Positions 32,897 to 43,450 of a stretch of DNA of 64,000 nucleotides are shown piece by piece. A program made the translations under genes and the position numbers. The notes under the pieces are model-generated. The model saw nothing but the letters and a program-made list of their open reading frames with translations, did not search any database and was not told the origin of the DNA. This DNA comes from Albula goreensis (taxonomy: Eukaryota > Chordata > Actinopteri > Albuliformes > Albulidae). Numbering within the stretch: position 1 is the first letter of the stretch; every line of letters starts with the position of its first letter. The stretch lies in NCBI GenBank assembly GCA_022829145.1, contig CM040750.1, positions 6,936,755-7,000,754 of the forward strand, written 5' to 3'.

Positions 32897-33499
32897 TTTC
32901 AAATGTCATATGTGTTAGTGGCGGGACATCTTCCCATCAACATATGTGTATACAAACTCACAATTAGAAAAGTGTAAGATGGTCTTTAATACACAATTAC
33001 AAATAAAAGCATAGATTCTCTTTAATTCATAATCACAGATAAAAGTATAGATGTTCTTTCAGCAAAACTATGGCAATAGGAGATACTCAGGATCATCAGT
33101 GCACCAGATAAAAATAAAAGCAAATTCTCATTCATATAATCATTTTAATAATTCCAGTAGCATTTCCAGGGGATTCATGAGTTCTGATTTACTCAGATAG
33201 ATACTGCAGTTGAACAGTGGGTGTGGCAGCTCATGAGGATAAGGTCATGTGTCATATCTAAAAGTATGACTCTTTACTGAAATCATCACAGATGTGAAAG
33301 TTAACAATCGTTCAAGACCACCCCAAAAAAAAAAAAAATGTGATGCAACACACAGGACCCTGCGTCACAGGACTGAATCAGTGATAGAAGATAAGCTAAA
33401 TGATATGTGGCAGTTCCCCGGCACTGATTGAGTCACTCGGATATGGCTCAGTACTTGAGTAATAATGGCAATTACTCTGTCCCTGAATGTATCTACACT
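32897..33499. other. AT-rich spacer with an A-run
   Basis: Contains an A-run at about 33327-33340 and two similar segments, GATTCTCTTTAATTCATAAT and an earlier TGGTCTTTAATACACAATTA (32980-33050), forming an imperfect direct repeat. No gene. Confidence 0.45.
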
Positions 33500-33946
33500 G
33501 CACAGGCCTTTCCATGCGCCAGCGTTAGCCCGAGTGTACAGGCCCTCCCATGTGCCAGCGTTAGCCCGAGTGTACAGGCCTTCCCGTGCACCAGCGTTAG
33601 CCCGAGTGTGCAGGCCTTCCCATGCGCCAGTGTACAGGCCTTCCTGTGCACCAGCATTAGCCTGAGTGTGCAGGCCTTCCCATGCACCAGCTTTAGCCCG
33701 AGTGTGCAGGCCTTCCCATGCGCCAGTGTACAGGCCTTCCCGTGCACCAGCGTTAGCCCGAGTGTACAGGCCTTCCCGTGCACCAGTGTTAGCCCGAGTG
33801 TGCAGGCCTTCCCATGCGCCAGTGTACAGGCCTTCCTGTGCACCAGCATTAGCCCGAGTGTGCAGGCCTTCCCATGCGCCAGCGTTAGCCCGAGTGTACA
33901 GGCCCTCCCTTGCACCAGCGTTAGCCCGAGTGTGCAGGCCTTCCCC
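33500..33946. repeat. Compound 36/24-bp minisatellite, about 14 copies
   Basis: Two unit lengths alternate. The 36-bp form is GCGTTAGCCCGA plus a 24-bp core (GTGTACAGGCC and TTCCCATGCGCCA). The 24-bp form is the core alone. Both lengths are multiples of three, so frames of 221, 120 and 66 codons (plus) and 174 codons (minus) cross it. They are repeat-driven, with no unique flanking domain. Confidence 0.94.
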
Positions 33947-36510
33947 CTCAGCAAGCAGGCGTGCCCAGTGCTGTTTCTCGTTAGCAGCCTGCCGTTCAGC
34001 TTCCTCTGGATGTTCATTAGCGGAGTGAAGGATTTATGCTGGATGTCACAAACAAACAGCTCTCCACATCTGTTACTTTACAAGGTCACATAAACACACA
34101 CAAAAAAATCTAAATGAATGAACATGGCAAAGGTGATTTTATTCTTGCAAATAATAAATTGACATCTTCTCTCATTGTCTCCTTAAGATATATCCCAGCT
34201 CTAGGATAAATGTGACTATTTTAAGAGTATAAGAAAATAAAAAGAGTAAATTCATAAATTGTCCTGTATGCAATATACAGAAGAGGTCTAATGAATTTTG
34301 CAATCAGCAATATGTCGTCAAACACAGCCATGTTGCACAATTACCCCCTGTAGCAATAAGTGACATCATGCTAACTATACTTCGTTAGAAACAGAATGAT
34401 AATCAGGCAATCACACAGAGACCGAATTATGTGTCACAGGGAGGAAATGACTCTCTCAGGGGTTAAAGGTCAGCACATTTGTGAGGTGCAGTAACTCAGC
34501 AGAGATCCAGCATCCCCACCTGTTAGTCAGAACGGTCAAATTCCAAACATCTGGGCACTGTTTTTTCCTTTTAACCACAGTGTCACTTACTGTAACAACT
34601 CGGGCTTGGAATTACCATGATTGCCTTTAATTTCATTGGAAGACCTCTCCATATGTGATCTTACGAATACAATTATCTTGCAGGTACTTCAGAGGGTGGT
34701 TTGGAAAGTACCATGTCACAAATATACCAAAAACAAAGATGCTGAATGAAAACATGTTTATAAAGGTAGACAAAAGATGAACGGAAAGCCTCAAAAGATA
34801 GCTACAAACAAAAATGTTATCATGAGTGCTGGTCATGACTTGGGGAATTTGATATTCCCTTTTCTATGAGTTCAAATAATTTTCAGTTTTTGAAAAAAAA
34901 AAAAAAAACAAGAGCCGTATCGATGTAAATAGAATATGTAAATACATACTAGACAACAACAAAATCAAACAATAACTGAATAAAGTGAAAACACGGACTA
35001 CCATGGACTCTTACTTTGCTGAATTGATTACAAATAATAGTAAATGGAAATAATCCAAAATATTAGTGCTTGTTTTGACAGTAATGCGAATTCTTAGTGT
35101 GAAGCTATGGCATCTGAATTCAGTGATATTTACTCATCGTTTTCCTTCATTGCATGTTAATCTCTCTACTTCTTCTTATTTTGATATTTCTATGGCACAG
35201 TGTGAATCAGGTGCCTTTACATTTTGGCATTTAGCGTATACTCGTAGCCAGAGCGACTGGATAGCTTATGTGTGTTTGTGTATTCACTTGCCAAACGGAG
35301 GGCCTGTAATAAATACCAGCTGTGTGAAGCCCATGACGTACAGTTTCTCAATGATCCTGGGTCACAGAGCTGCTGATTAAAACATTGTGCTAATTTCTGA
35401 GGACGTAGTTTCAAGGTGTTCAGTGACCATCGTGCTCCTCAGTGTCCATTTGTCTGTTGGTGAGCTTTGATTTACGACCACTGCTCTTCTTTGCTGTAGC
35501 TGTTTGTTCATGTTACTGTAGGATTTTCTACACCTGTGCCACAACTAATTTTACAGTTTTTTTGATCAATGCACCTGCACACTGGGAGCTAACTATTTGG
35601 CTTCTTTAGAACTCTGTCAGTTACCTCATATTAAAGAGCTGGGCATCAGACCTCTTTTATCGCTCATAATATTGGATGCACTACTAATTGGCGCTCAACT
35701 TAATTTGACTCATCTGTGTAGCTGCCTTTTCAAAAAATGCAATTTAGTTACTTCAAAGTCTTTTTTCATGTGGTGTTTCAGTTATTCAGTCAATTCTCGG
35801 TAATTTTGGATGGGCTTCTGATTTACAGTATGCTAAATCAATTACAGGGGTAAACCAGATAAAAAGCTCAACTAACTGTCTATAAGAGGTGATTGTGCCA
35901 TGACCAAAATACCTCTCATGGTCTGTAGACAGCAGTCATCGCACACATAATATATTGTTGCTGTTTTAACTTTTATGATGCAATTTTATGAAAACCATAA
36001 AGTGACCAGTTAGGTAGCTTCTTTGTTGTAGTTCATGATAAGAGACCTTACGTAATATACATATTACCACTATACAGCTAAAGTGGAGAAAATCCAGCTG
36101 TAGCTGTGAAACCAACAGCTAGCTATGAAGCAAACAATGTTTGTTAAAAACATAATGTATATTTCTTGTTTATTCTAAGGTCTGGAGACCCTCAACCCCT
36201 CATCATATGAGAGCTAGCTCACACATCAGTGCCCATTACATCCCTAGCTGTGTGCCTCTGGGTGGTAGTCCAGGATCGGGTTTTACAGTGTGAAAGTGTA
36301 TCATATTTGGGGCTGATGCTCCCATGCTGAGCAGTCAGAGATTTAATATCTGTACCCCCCACCCTACCCACCCAGGGAGTGATTGATTTTTAATTCCATT
36401 GAGGTATAAGGGTCGCCCCCTGACCGATGCATCCTGCTGTTTGACCTTTGACACCTGTGGAGTGCCTTACAGCAGGGGGTGAGTGAGGGCAGTGGGGTGC
36501 ACGGCTGGGC
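33947..36510. other. AT-rich single-copy DNA, no gene recognised
   Basis: An A-run lies at about 34892-34909. A lower-AT stretch at 35160-35400 has long non-repetitive words and could be a conserved non-coding element. Short frames on both strands match nothing I know. Confidence 0.42.
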
Positions 36511-36730
36511 AAACGCAAATATTAACGGTGATATCGCTGTGAGGTAACGCACACATTAGCTGTGATATCGCTGTGGGGTAACGCACACATTAGCTGTGAT
36601 ATCGCTGTGAGGTAACGCACACATTAGCTGTGATATTGCTGTGAGGTAACGCACACATTAGCTGTGATATCGCTGTGAGATAATGCACATATTAGCTGTG
36701 ATATCACTGTGAGGTAACGCACACATTAGC
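36511..36730. repeat. 34-bp tandem repeat, about 6.5 copies
   Basis: Units of 34 bp contain AACGCACACATTAGCTGTG and ATATCGCTGTGAGGT. Variation is mostly CG to TG or CA (ATATTGC, AATGCAC), consistent with CpG decay. Confidence 0.92.
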
Positions 36731-37590
36731 TTTTGTATTATACAATTATACATAGGTTGTATTATTGTGCTAAGGCAGTAGTAAGCTACAATAAATAAAA
36801 CTAAGCAATACCCTTGCAACTAAAAAGCACCTTCCTGTTAGATTCTAAAAAGGCAAAACTACAGTGTAATTTTACATTTGTAAATCTACGTTCTGTTAAA
36901 CATCATCTGCAATTTAGTCATCTAGCAAAGGTTTCCAGTTCCCGAGGAAAGCAGATATGCTAGCCTTGAGTCCAACACAAGCACCTCTTGTTTTTTTGTT
37001 GTTTTTTTATTCATGAACGTGTCTTTATTGTTCTCTGAAAGCCACAGAGTCCTCTGAAGGAGTTTTTCCACATCCACTCCAGCAGCTTAGTCAGCTAACC
37101 TTCCTAAAGGACATGTATGTCCCACAGAACAAGGCAAGGCTTTGATTTATCGTTTAGGTCCCTAACTGTATTGCCTGCAGATGTGCTGTGTTGTACAGCA
37201 CTGTTGTAGTAACCCCCACCCTGCTGTTAATTGATTCAGAATGCCTGGGACCCATCACATTCCCACACAACTAAACTTCTGGCAGCTGGATGTCTTAAGC
37301 TAAGTTCTGCACTTAGCAAACATAAATCAGAATTGCTAAATGGAACTGTAATAGATTATCAATCAGTGTAATTTATGAATTGTAAACATATGATGAAAGT
37401 TTTGAGTAACAATTGACGCACGCAAGCTCTGAGGTAGGAATTTATTCTAAATTATTTTCGGGGTTGTGCATTTTGATTTTCCATGATAGTAAGGATAATT
37501 CTTTGAGTAATAATAAAGGAAGGCTTCTCAGAATCATCATCTGTTCTGTTAGAAGCTCGGTCAGCGTCTTGGTCAGTCACAGCAGTAATC
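36731..37590. other. AT-rich spacer, no gene seen
   Basis: Non-repetitive sequence with T-runs near 36991-37007. Nothing recognised. Confidence 0.45.
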
Positions 37591-38550
37591 CACGACTGTG
37601 GAGAAACTGGGCCCTGCTGCTCCCGGACTGAGGAGAGACTGGGCCCTGCTGCTCTAGGACTGAGAGGAGACTGGGCCCTGCTGCTCCAGGACTGAATAGA
37701 GACTGGGCCCTGCTGCTCCAGGACTGAGCAGAGACTGGGCCCTGCTGTTCTAGGACTGAGAGGAGACTGGACCCTGCTGTTCCAGGACTGAGAAGAGACT
37801 GAGTCCTCATGCTCCAGTACTGAGAAGAGACTGGGCCCTGATGCTCCAGGACTGAGAAGAGACTGGGCCCTGCTGCTCCAGGACTGAGGAGAGACTGGGG
37901 CCTGCTGTTCCATGCCTGAGCAGAGACTGGGCCCTGATGCTTCAGGACTGAGGACAGACTGGGCCCTGCTGCTCCAGGACTGAGGAGAGACTGGGCCCTG
38001 CTGTTCCAGGACTGAGAGGAGAGGACCCTGCTGTTCCATGCCAGAGAGACTTGGCCCTGGTGCTCCAGGACTGACAGACTGGGCCCTGCTGCTCCAGGAG
38101 AGACTGACCCTGGCCTTGACCCTGCTCCAGGACTGAGGAGAGACTGGGCCCTGCTGCTCCAGGACAGAGGAGAGACTGGGCCCTGCTGCTCCAGGACTGA
38201 AGAGAAACTGGGCCCTGCTGCTCCAGGACTGAGTAGAGACTGGGCCCTGATGTTCCATGCCTGAGGAGAGACTGGGCCCTGCTGTTCCAGGACTGAGAAG
38301 AGACTGGGCCCTGGTGCTCCAGGACTGAGGACAGACTGGGCCCTGCTGCTCCAGGACTGAGTAGAGACTGGACCCTGCTGTTCCAGGCCTGAGCAGAGAC
38401 TGGGCCCTGCTGCTCCAGGACTGAGAAGAGACTGGGCCCTGCTGCTCCTGGACTGAAGAGAGACTGGGCCCTGCTGCTCCAGGACTGAGAAGAGACTGGG
38501 CCCTGCTGTTCCATGCCTGAGCAGAGACTGGGCTCTGCTGTTCCAGGCCC
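37591..38550. repeat. 32-bp minisatellite, about 30 copies
   Basis: Units of about 32 bp contain CTGGGCCCTGCTGCTCCAGG and ACTGAGGAGAGA. Variants include CTGATGCTCC, CTGCTGTTCC and a few shortened copies near 38020-38130. Period 32 is not a multiple of three, and the minus strand of the unit lacks stops in every register. Three overlapping minus-strand frames of 366, 354 and 233 codons therefore run through it in different phases, each with a 32-residue period (for example SWSSRAQSLLSPG). I reject these as genes: a protein-coding repeat would normally preserve one frame. Confidence 0.96.
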
Positions 38551-39407
38551 ATGTCCTGACTTTGGCTCTGTAATTAGTTGACTGTGATAGCAGGCCCAAC
38601 ATGGCAGAACACATGAGATAAACAGGCCAGAGTTCCTCCACATCCTACTAAATTATCTCCTAACCCCTGCCCACAGACTGGGTGTTATCATCAGACATAT
38701 ATGCCTCTCCTCTGGCTGATGCTTCCACCTTTACCTCAGCCTGAGGACTGCAGGGTGTGACACAGTCACTGGTATGCAGGTAAGGACATCAAAGGGCTGC
38801 AGACACCTCAGCTGTTCCACACATGCAGGTGTGGGTGGCACTGTGGCACCACCAGGGGTGTAATTTGTGATTCAATACGAGGAAGGGAAAAGGAGAGTTA
38901 CATAGTAAGAAAAATGAAATTACCTATCACAGGAACAGCAATTGTAGGTCTAACCTGGAATTAGGGTTGTTATACAAAAGGAAATGTAGGATGTAGTTAC
39001 AGCAACATAATATAATTTGTACCCAGGTGGTGAGATGGCACTTTAGATCTCCATAATAACATAGAGTATAACCTCACCATTACAGCCCATTCATTGGCCA
39101 AAAGCACATTCCAAGCGGATCTGGAAACACTGTCCGTTCTGCCTTGAATGAAAAAGCTGTGTTTGGATGTGTGTTGATCGACCAGCACAAGCAACATCTT
39201 CAGAATCACTCCTTTGTTTGCTATTTTTACTTCCTCAAAGGGAACAGCAATCAAAAGTCTCTCTCACATGACACTTCAATCTGAAGGGGAAAAAAATTTG
39301 CAATGTGTAACTCAATTTGACCAGATCTCTCCTCTGTGAAAACCCTAAGATAGGCAGAACTGTATAACACTGGATGTCCATGTATGTGAGATTGGAAAAG
39401 GGGAACC
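38551..39407. other. Single-copy spacer between two large arrays
   Basis: Mixed composition, no recognised gene. An 85-codon minus-strand frame at 38997-39254 matches no family. Confidence 0.45.
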
Positions 39408-40617
39408 GTCACACAGACACAGGGCTGGAGACGGTCAAGCTTAATGCAGACACAGAGCAGGAGACGGTCAGTCCTAATGGGGACACAGAGCTGAATACGA
39501 TCAGTCCTAACAGAGACACAGAGCTGGAGACGGTCAGTCCTAATAGAGACACAGAGCTGGAGATGGTCATTCCTAATAGAGACACAGAGCTGGAGGCGGT
39601 CAGTCTTAAAGCAGAAACAGAGCTGGAGACAGTCAGTCTTAAAGTACACACAGAGCTGGAGGCGGTCAGTACTAATAGAGACCCAGAGGTGGAGACAGTC
39701 AGTCTTAACAGAGCCGGAGACGGTCAGTTGTAGCAAAGACACAGAGCTTGAGACAATCAGTAGTACTAGAGGCACAGAGCTGGAGATGGTCAGTCCTTAC
39801 AGAGACACAGAGCTGGAGATGGTCAGTCCTAATAGAGACACAGAGCTGGAGATGGTCAGTCCTAATAGAGACACAGAGCTGGAGACAGTCAGTCTTAACA
39901 CAGACACAGAGTGGAGCCGATTAGTCGTAACAGAGACACAGAGCTGGAGACAATCAGTAGTAATAGAGACACAGAGCAGTAGACGGTCAGTCATAATACA
40001 GACACAGAGCTGCCTAGAGACAGTCAGTCTTCATGCAGACACAGAGCAGTAGATGGTCAGTCATAATAGAGACACAGAGCTGGAGATGGTCAGTCTTAAA
40101 GCAGACACAGAGCAGGAGACAGTCAGTCATAATACAGACACAGACCTGCCTAGAGACAGTCAGGCTTAATGCAGACACAGAGCCGGAGGCGGTCAGTTGT
40201 AACAGAGACAAATAGCTTGGGATGGTCAATCTTAATAGAGTCACAGAGCTGCCTAGAGATGGTGAATCTTAATGCAGACACAGTGCTGGAGACGGTGAGT
40301 CCTAATAGAGACAGAGCTGCCAAGAGAAGGTCAGTCCTACAGAGACACATAGCTACCTAGAGACGGTCAGCCGTACAGAGACACAGAGCTGGAGATGGTC
40401 AGTTCTAATGCAGACACAGAGCTGGAGACGGTCAGTCCTAACAGAGACAGAGCTGCCTAGAGACGGTCAGTCGTACAGAGACACAGAGCTGGAGACAGTC
40501 AGTTGTAATAGAGACACAGAGCTGGAAATGGTCAGTCTTAACACAGACACAGAGCTGGAGATGGTCAGTCCTAACACAGACATGGGAGATACCGAGCTGC
40601 CTGGAGACGGTCAGTCT
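39408..40617. repeat. 33-bp minisatellite, about 36 copies
   Basis: Units of 33 bp contain AGAGACACAGAGCTGGAGA and CGGTCAGTCCTAAT. Variants include GCAGACACAG, CAGTCGTAA and an inserted GCTGCCTAGAGACGGTC form that becomes frequent after 40010. Period 33 is 11 codons, so plus-strand frames of 60-119 codons (DTELEMVSPNR-like) and minus-strand frames of 65-174 codons cross it in pieces. Repeated interruption by indels argues against coding. Confidence 0.95.
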
Positions 40618-42144
40618 GCCAGATGAGTGGAGCATTGGGGGAGGGGCGGAGAGAGAGCATGTTCATGTTACCCATTACTGAGAAACACTGTTCCTTTCAC
40701 CTCTCATAAGGCTGACCTACATTCATGCTGCCTGTATTGTTTATCGCCAGCCAGATAAACACTCCCAGATGTGTCCATGCAGTGCAGTTATAGCAGCTCA
40801 CGGGCGGGGGGGTTGGGGCGGCCCGCGGGACACGGTGTGGTGGCGGACGTGCACCTCTGAACGAGGCACCTCGTTCCGTGATTCTCCCGTTTCATCGGTC
40901 ATGTGGACGGCGGGGCGGCGGCTCCAGGTTGAAGCAGGCTGGGAAACCCGGGGGGGGGGTGGGGGTCATAAGAGCCTCGGGGGGGGGGGCTTGCCGTAAA
41001 TCACAGCTAGGACCTGCTACATTAAAGGCTTCCAGGCATGAGAGCACAGAGGAGAGCTTGTCCACATGTCAAAATACATGTCACAGTCTTCAGGTTTTTC
41101 ACGTGGGATAATGATTTAGATTGCCACAGTTGCCTGAGTGAAGCACAGCTAACTGACACAAATGATTTTTTTTGTTATGCAGATTTATAAGCACATCATT
41201 TCAGCTCTAAATAACTGTTTAAACTAAATACATGAAAATGTTAAAAACACTTTTGGCATAGGCAGATTTTTAAGACAGATGATTTTTAGGGCCTACTAAT
41301 AGCTTTCAGTGTTTTGGTATCAGTTTTTTGGAAGCATGCATTTACTCATGTGTATTTAACTTAATTATTACGTTATACTGTTCACAGCTACAGCTGTTCT
41401 GTGCCATTGGTTTACCCTGCAAATGTCTGGGCATGATTCACTACTTACCACATTGAGGCAAATTTTACTATAGGAACAAATTTTGCACTGCTTCTGTAAA
41501 ATAAGCAGTGGGCACCTTAATGTTTTCTGGAGTCAAATGTTTTGCAGGGAATTTTTGAAAGCCATACATGTCATATGGGAGAAACAAAATCTCGGTAAAT
41601 TTGTTTTACCATCGTTAAAAAAATGCACACTTTGACCACAAAGGAAAAAATACTGCACTAAACTGCTTAGAGTTGGTTCTCTGCCAAGTGAGAAAGTCTA
41701 ATTTCCTCGATCAATGTGGGGAATATAAGGGAGTTTCTGAAAGGATCAAGCAAGCAGCTCATTCCCTGAAATTAAACCTAACTCACACCTCCTGTGTGAC
41801 CTGCTGCATTAACCTTCAAACCTCCAAATCTGAGCTGAAGCTTGGAAAATCACATTTAATGTTGAGAGTTTAGTACTAAACCTGCAGGTATTTTGCCTTC
41901 CACTGTTCTTCAAAGAAAGTTTTAAGAAGCGGAGTAAAGACAGTTAAAATATATGGAAGCTCAAGTTGGGTTTTTGGTAGAGTAATGTAGAACTGGAGAC
42001 CAACAGAATGGCCCAATCTTGTGTGTGTAAAGGGTAAGGGGCCTTTGTGGTCAGCATTGACTACTAGACAGGGTTCTACAAAAGAACAGGACTATCATCC
42101 ATAGCTATTGTCCCAAAGAAACTCACAACAGCATTAAAAATATC
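40618..42144. other. G-rich block followed by AT-rich DNA
   Basis: The first ~400 bp are GC-rich with guanine runs (40803-40815, 40950-40990). The rest is AT-rich and non-repetitive. No gene is recognised; a 66-codon frame at 41673-41873 has no known relative. Confidence 0.45.
40945..40990 (+). other. Guanine-run cluster (possible G-quadruplex)
   Basis: Runs of about 10, 5 and 11 guanines, with a GG nearby, lie within about 45 bp on the plus strand. This spacing is compatible with G-quadruplex folding. The tracts are also classic places for sequencing or assembly length error. Confidence 0.6.
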
Positions 42145-43450
42145 CAATGCCATATCACTCTCTTAAAACACACCCATCCAGCTCCATATCACTCTCTTAA
42201 AACACACCCATCCAGCTCCATATCATCCAGCTCCATATCAATCTCCTAAAACACGCCCATCCAGCTCCATATCACTCTGCTAAAACACGCCCATCCAGCT
42301 CCATATCACTCTCCTAAAACACGCCCATCCAGCTCCACATCACTCTCCTAAAACACGCCCATCCAGCTCCATATCACTCTCCTAAAACACGCCCATCCAG
42401 CTCCATATCACTCTCCTAAAACACACCCATCCAGCTCCATATCACTCTCTTAAAACACACCCATCCAGCTCCATATCACTCTCCTAAAACACGCCCATCC
42501 AGCTCCATATCACTCTCCTAAAACACGCCCATCCAGCTCCATATCAATCTCCTAAAACACGCCCATCCAGCTCCATATCACTCTGCTAAAACACGCCCAT
42601 CCAGCTCCATATCACTCTCCTAAAACACGCCCATCCAGCTCCATATCACTCTCCTAAAACACACCCATCCAGCTCCATATCACTCTCCTAAAACACACCC
42701 ATCCAGCTCCATATCACTGTCCTAAAACACGCCCATCCAGCTCCATATCACTCTCCTAAAACACGCCCATCCAGCTCCACATCACTCTCCTAAAACACGC
42801 CCATCCAGCTCAATATCACTCTCCTAAAACACGCCCATCCAGCTCCATATCACTCTCCTAAAACACGCCCATCCAGCTCCACATCACTCTCCTAAAACAT
42901 ACCCATCAGCTCCATATCACTCTCCTAAAACACGCCCATCCAGCTCCACATCACTCTCCTAAAACATACCCATCAGCTCCATATCACTCTCCTAAAACAC
43001 GCCCATCCAGCTCCATATCACTCTCCTAAAACACACCCATCCAGCTCCACATCACTCTCCTAAATCACACCCATCCAGCTCCATATCACTCTCCTAAAAC
43101 ACTCCCATCCAGCTCCACATCACTCTCCTAAATCACAACCATCCAGCTCCATATCACTCTCCTAAAACACGCCCATCCAGCTCCATATCACTCTCCTAAA
43201 ACACGCCCATCCAGCTCCACATCACTCTCCTAAAACACGCCCATCCAGCTCCATATCACTCTCCTAAAACATACCCATCCAGCTCCATATCACTCTCCTA
43301 AAACACGCCCATCCAGCTCCACATCACTCTCCTAAAACACACCCATCCAGCTCCATATCACTCTCCTAAAACACGCCCATCCAGCTCCATATCACTCTCC
43401 TAAAACACGCCCATCCAGCTCCATATCACTCTCCTAAAACACACCCATCC
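42145..43450. repeat. 34-bp minisatellite, about 38 copies
   Basis: Highly regular 34-bp units contain CCATCCAGCTCCATATCACT and CTCCTAAAACACGC. The main variants are ACACGCCC/ACACACCC (CpG decay), CACATCACT for CATATCACT, CTCTTAAAA, CTCTGCTAAA, a 33-bp CCCATCAGCTCC form, and CCTAAATCAC. Several rare variants recur at fixed distances, pointing to block duplication inside the array. No long open frame crosses it. The units are contiguous with no variable spacers, so it is not a CRISPR-type array. Confidence 0.97.

Noticed and set aside
33428-34093. 221-codon plus-strand and 174-codon minus-strand Cys/Ser/Val-rich frames
   Set aside because: Repeat-driven by 36/24-bp units, both multiples of three.
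37452-38643. Three overlapping minus-strand frames of 366, 354 and 233 codons
   Set aside because: They result from a 32-bp unit without stops in any phase. The same repeat peptide appears in every frame, which no real gene needs.
39251-39775. 174-codon minus-strand frame with a DRLQLCVSIRT-like repeat
   Set aside because: It is coextensive with the 33-bp array and broken elsewhere in the same array by frameshifts.
42145-43450. CRISPR-like regular repeats
   Set aside because: The 34-bp units are head-to-tail with no variable spacers, and the sequence context is vertebrate.
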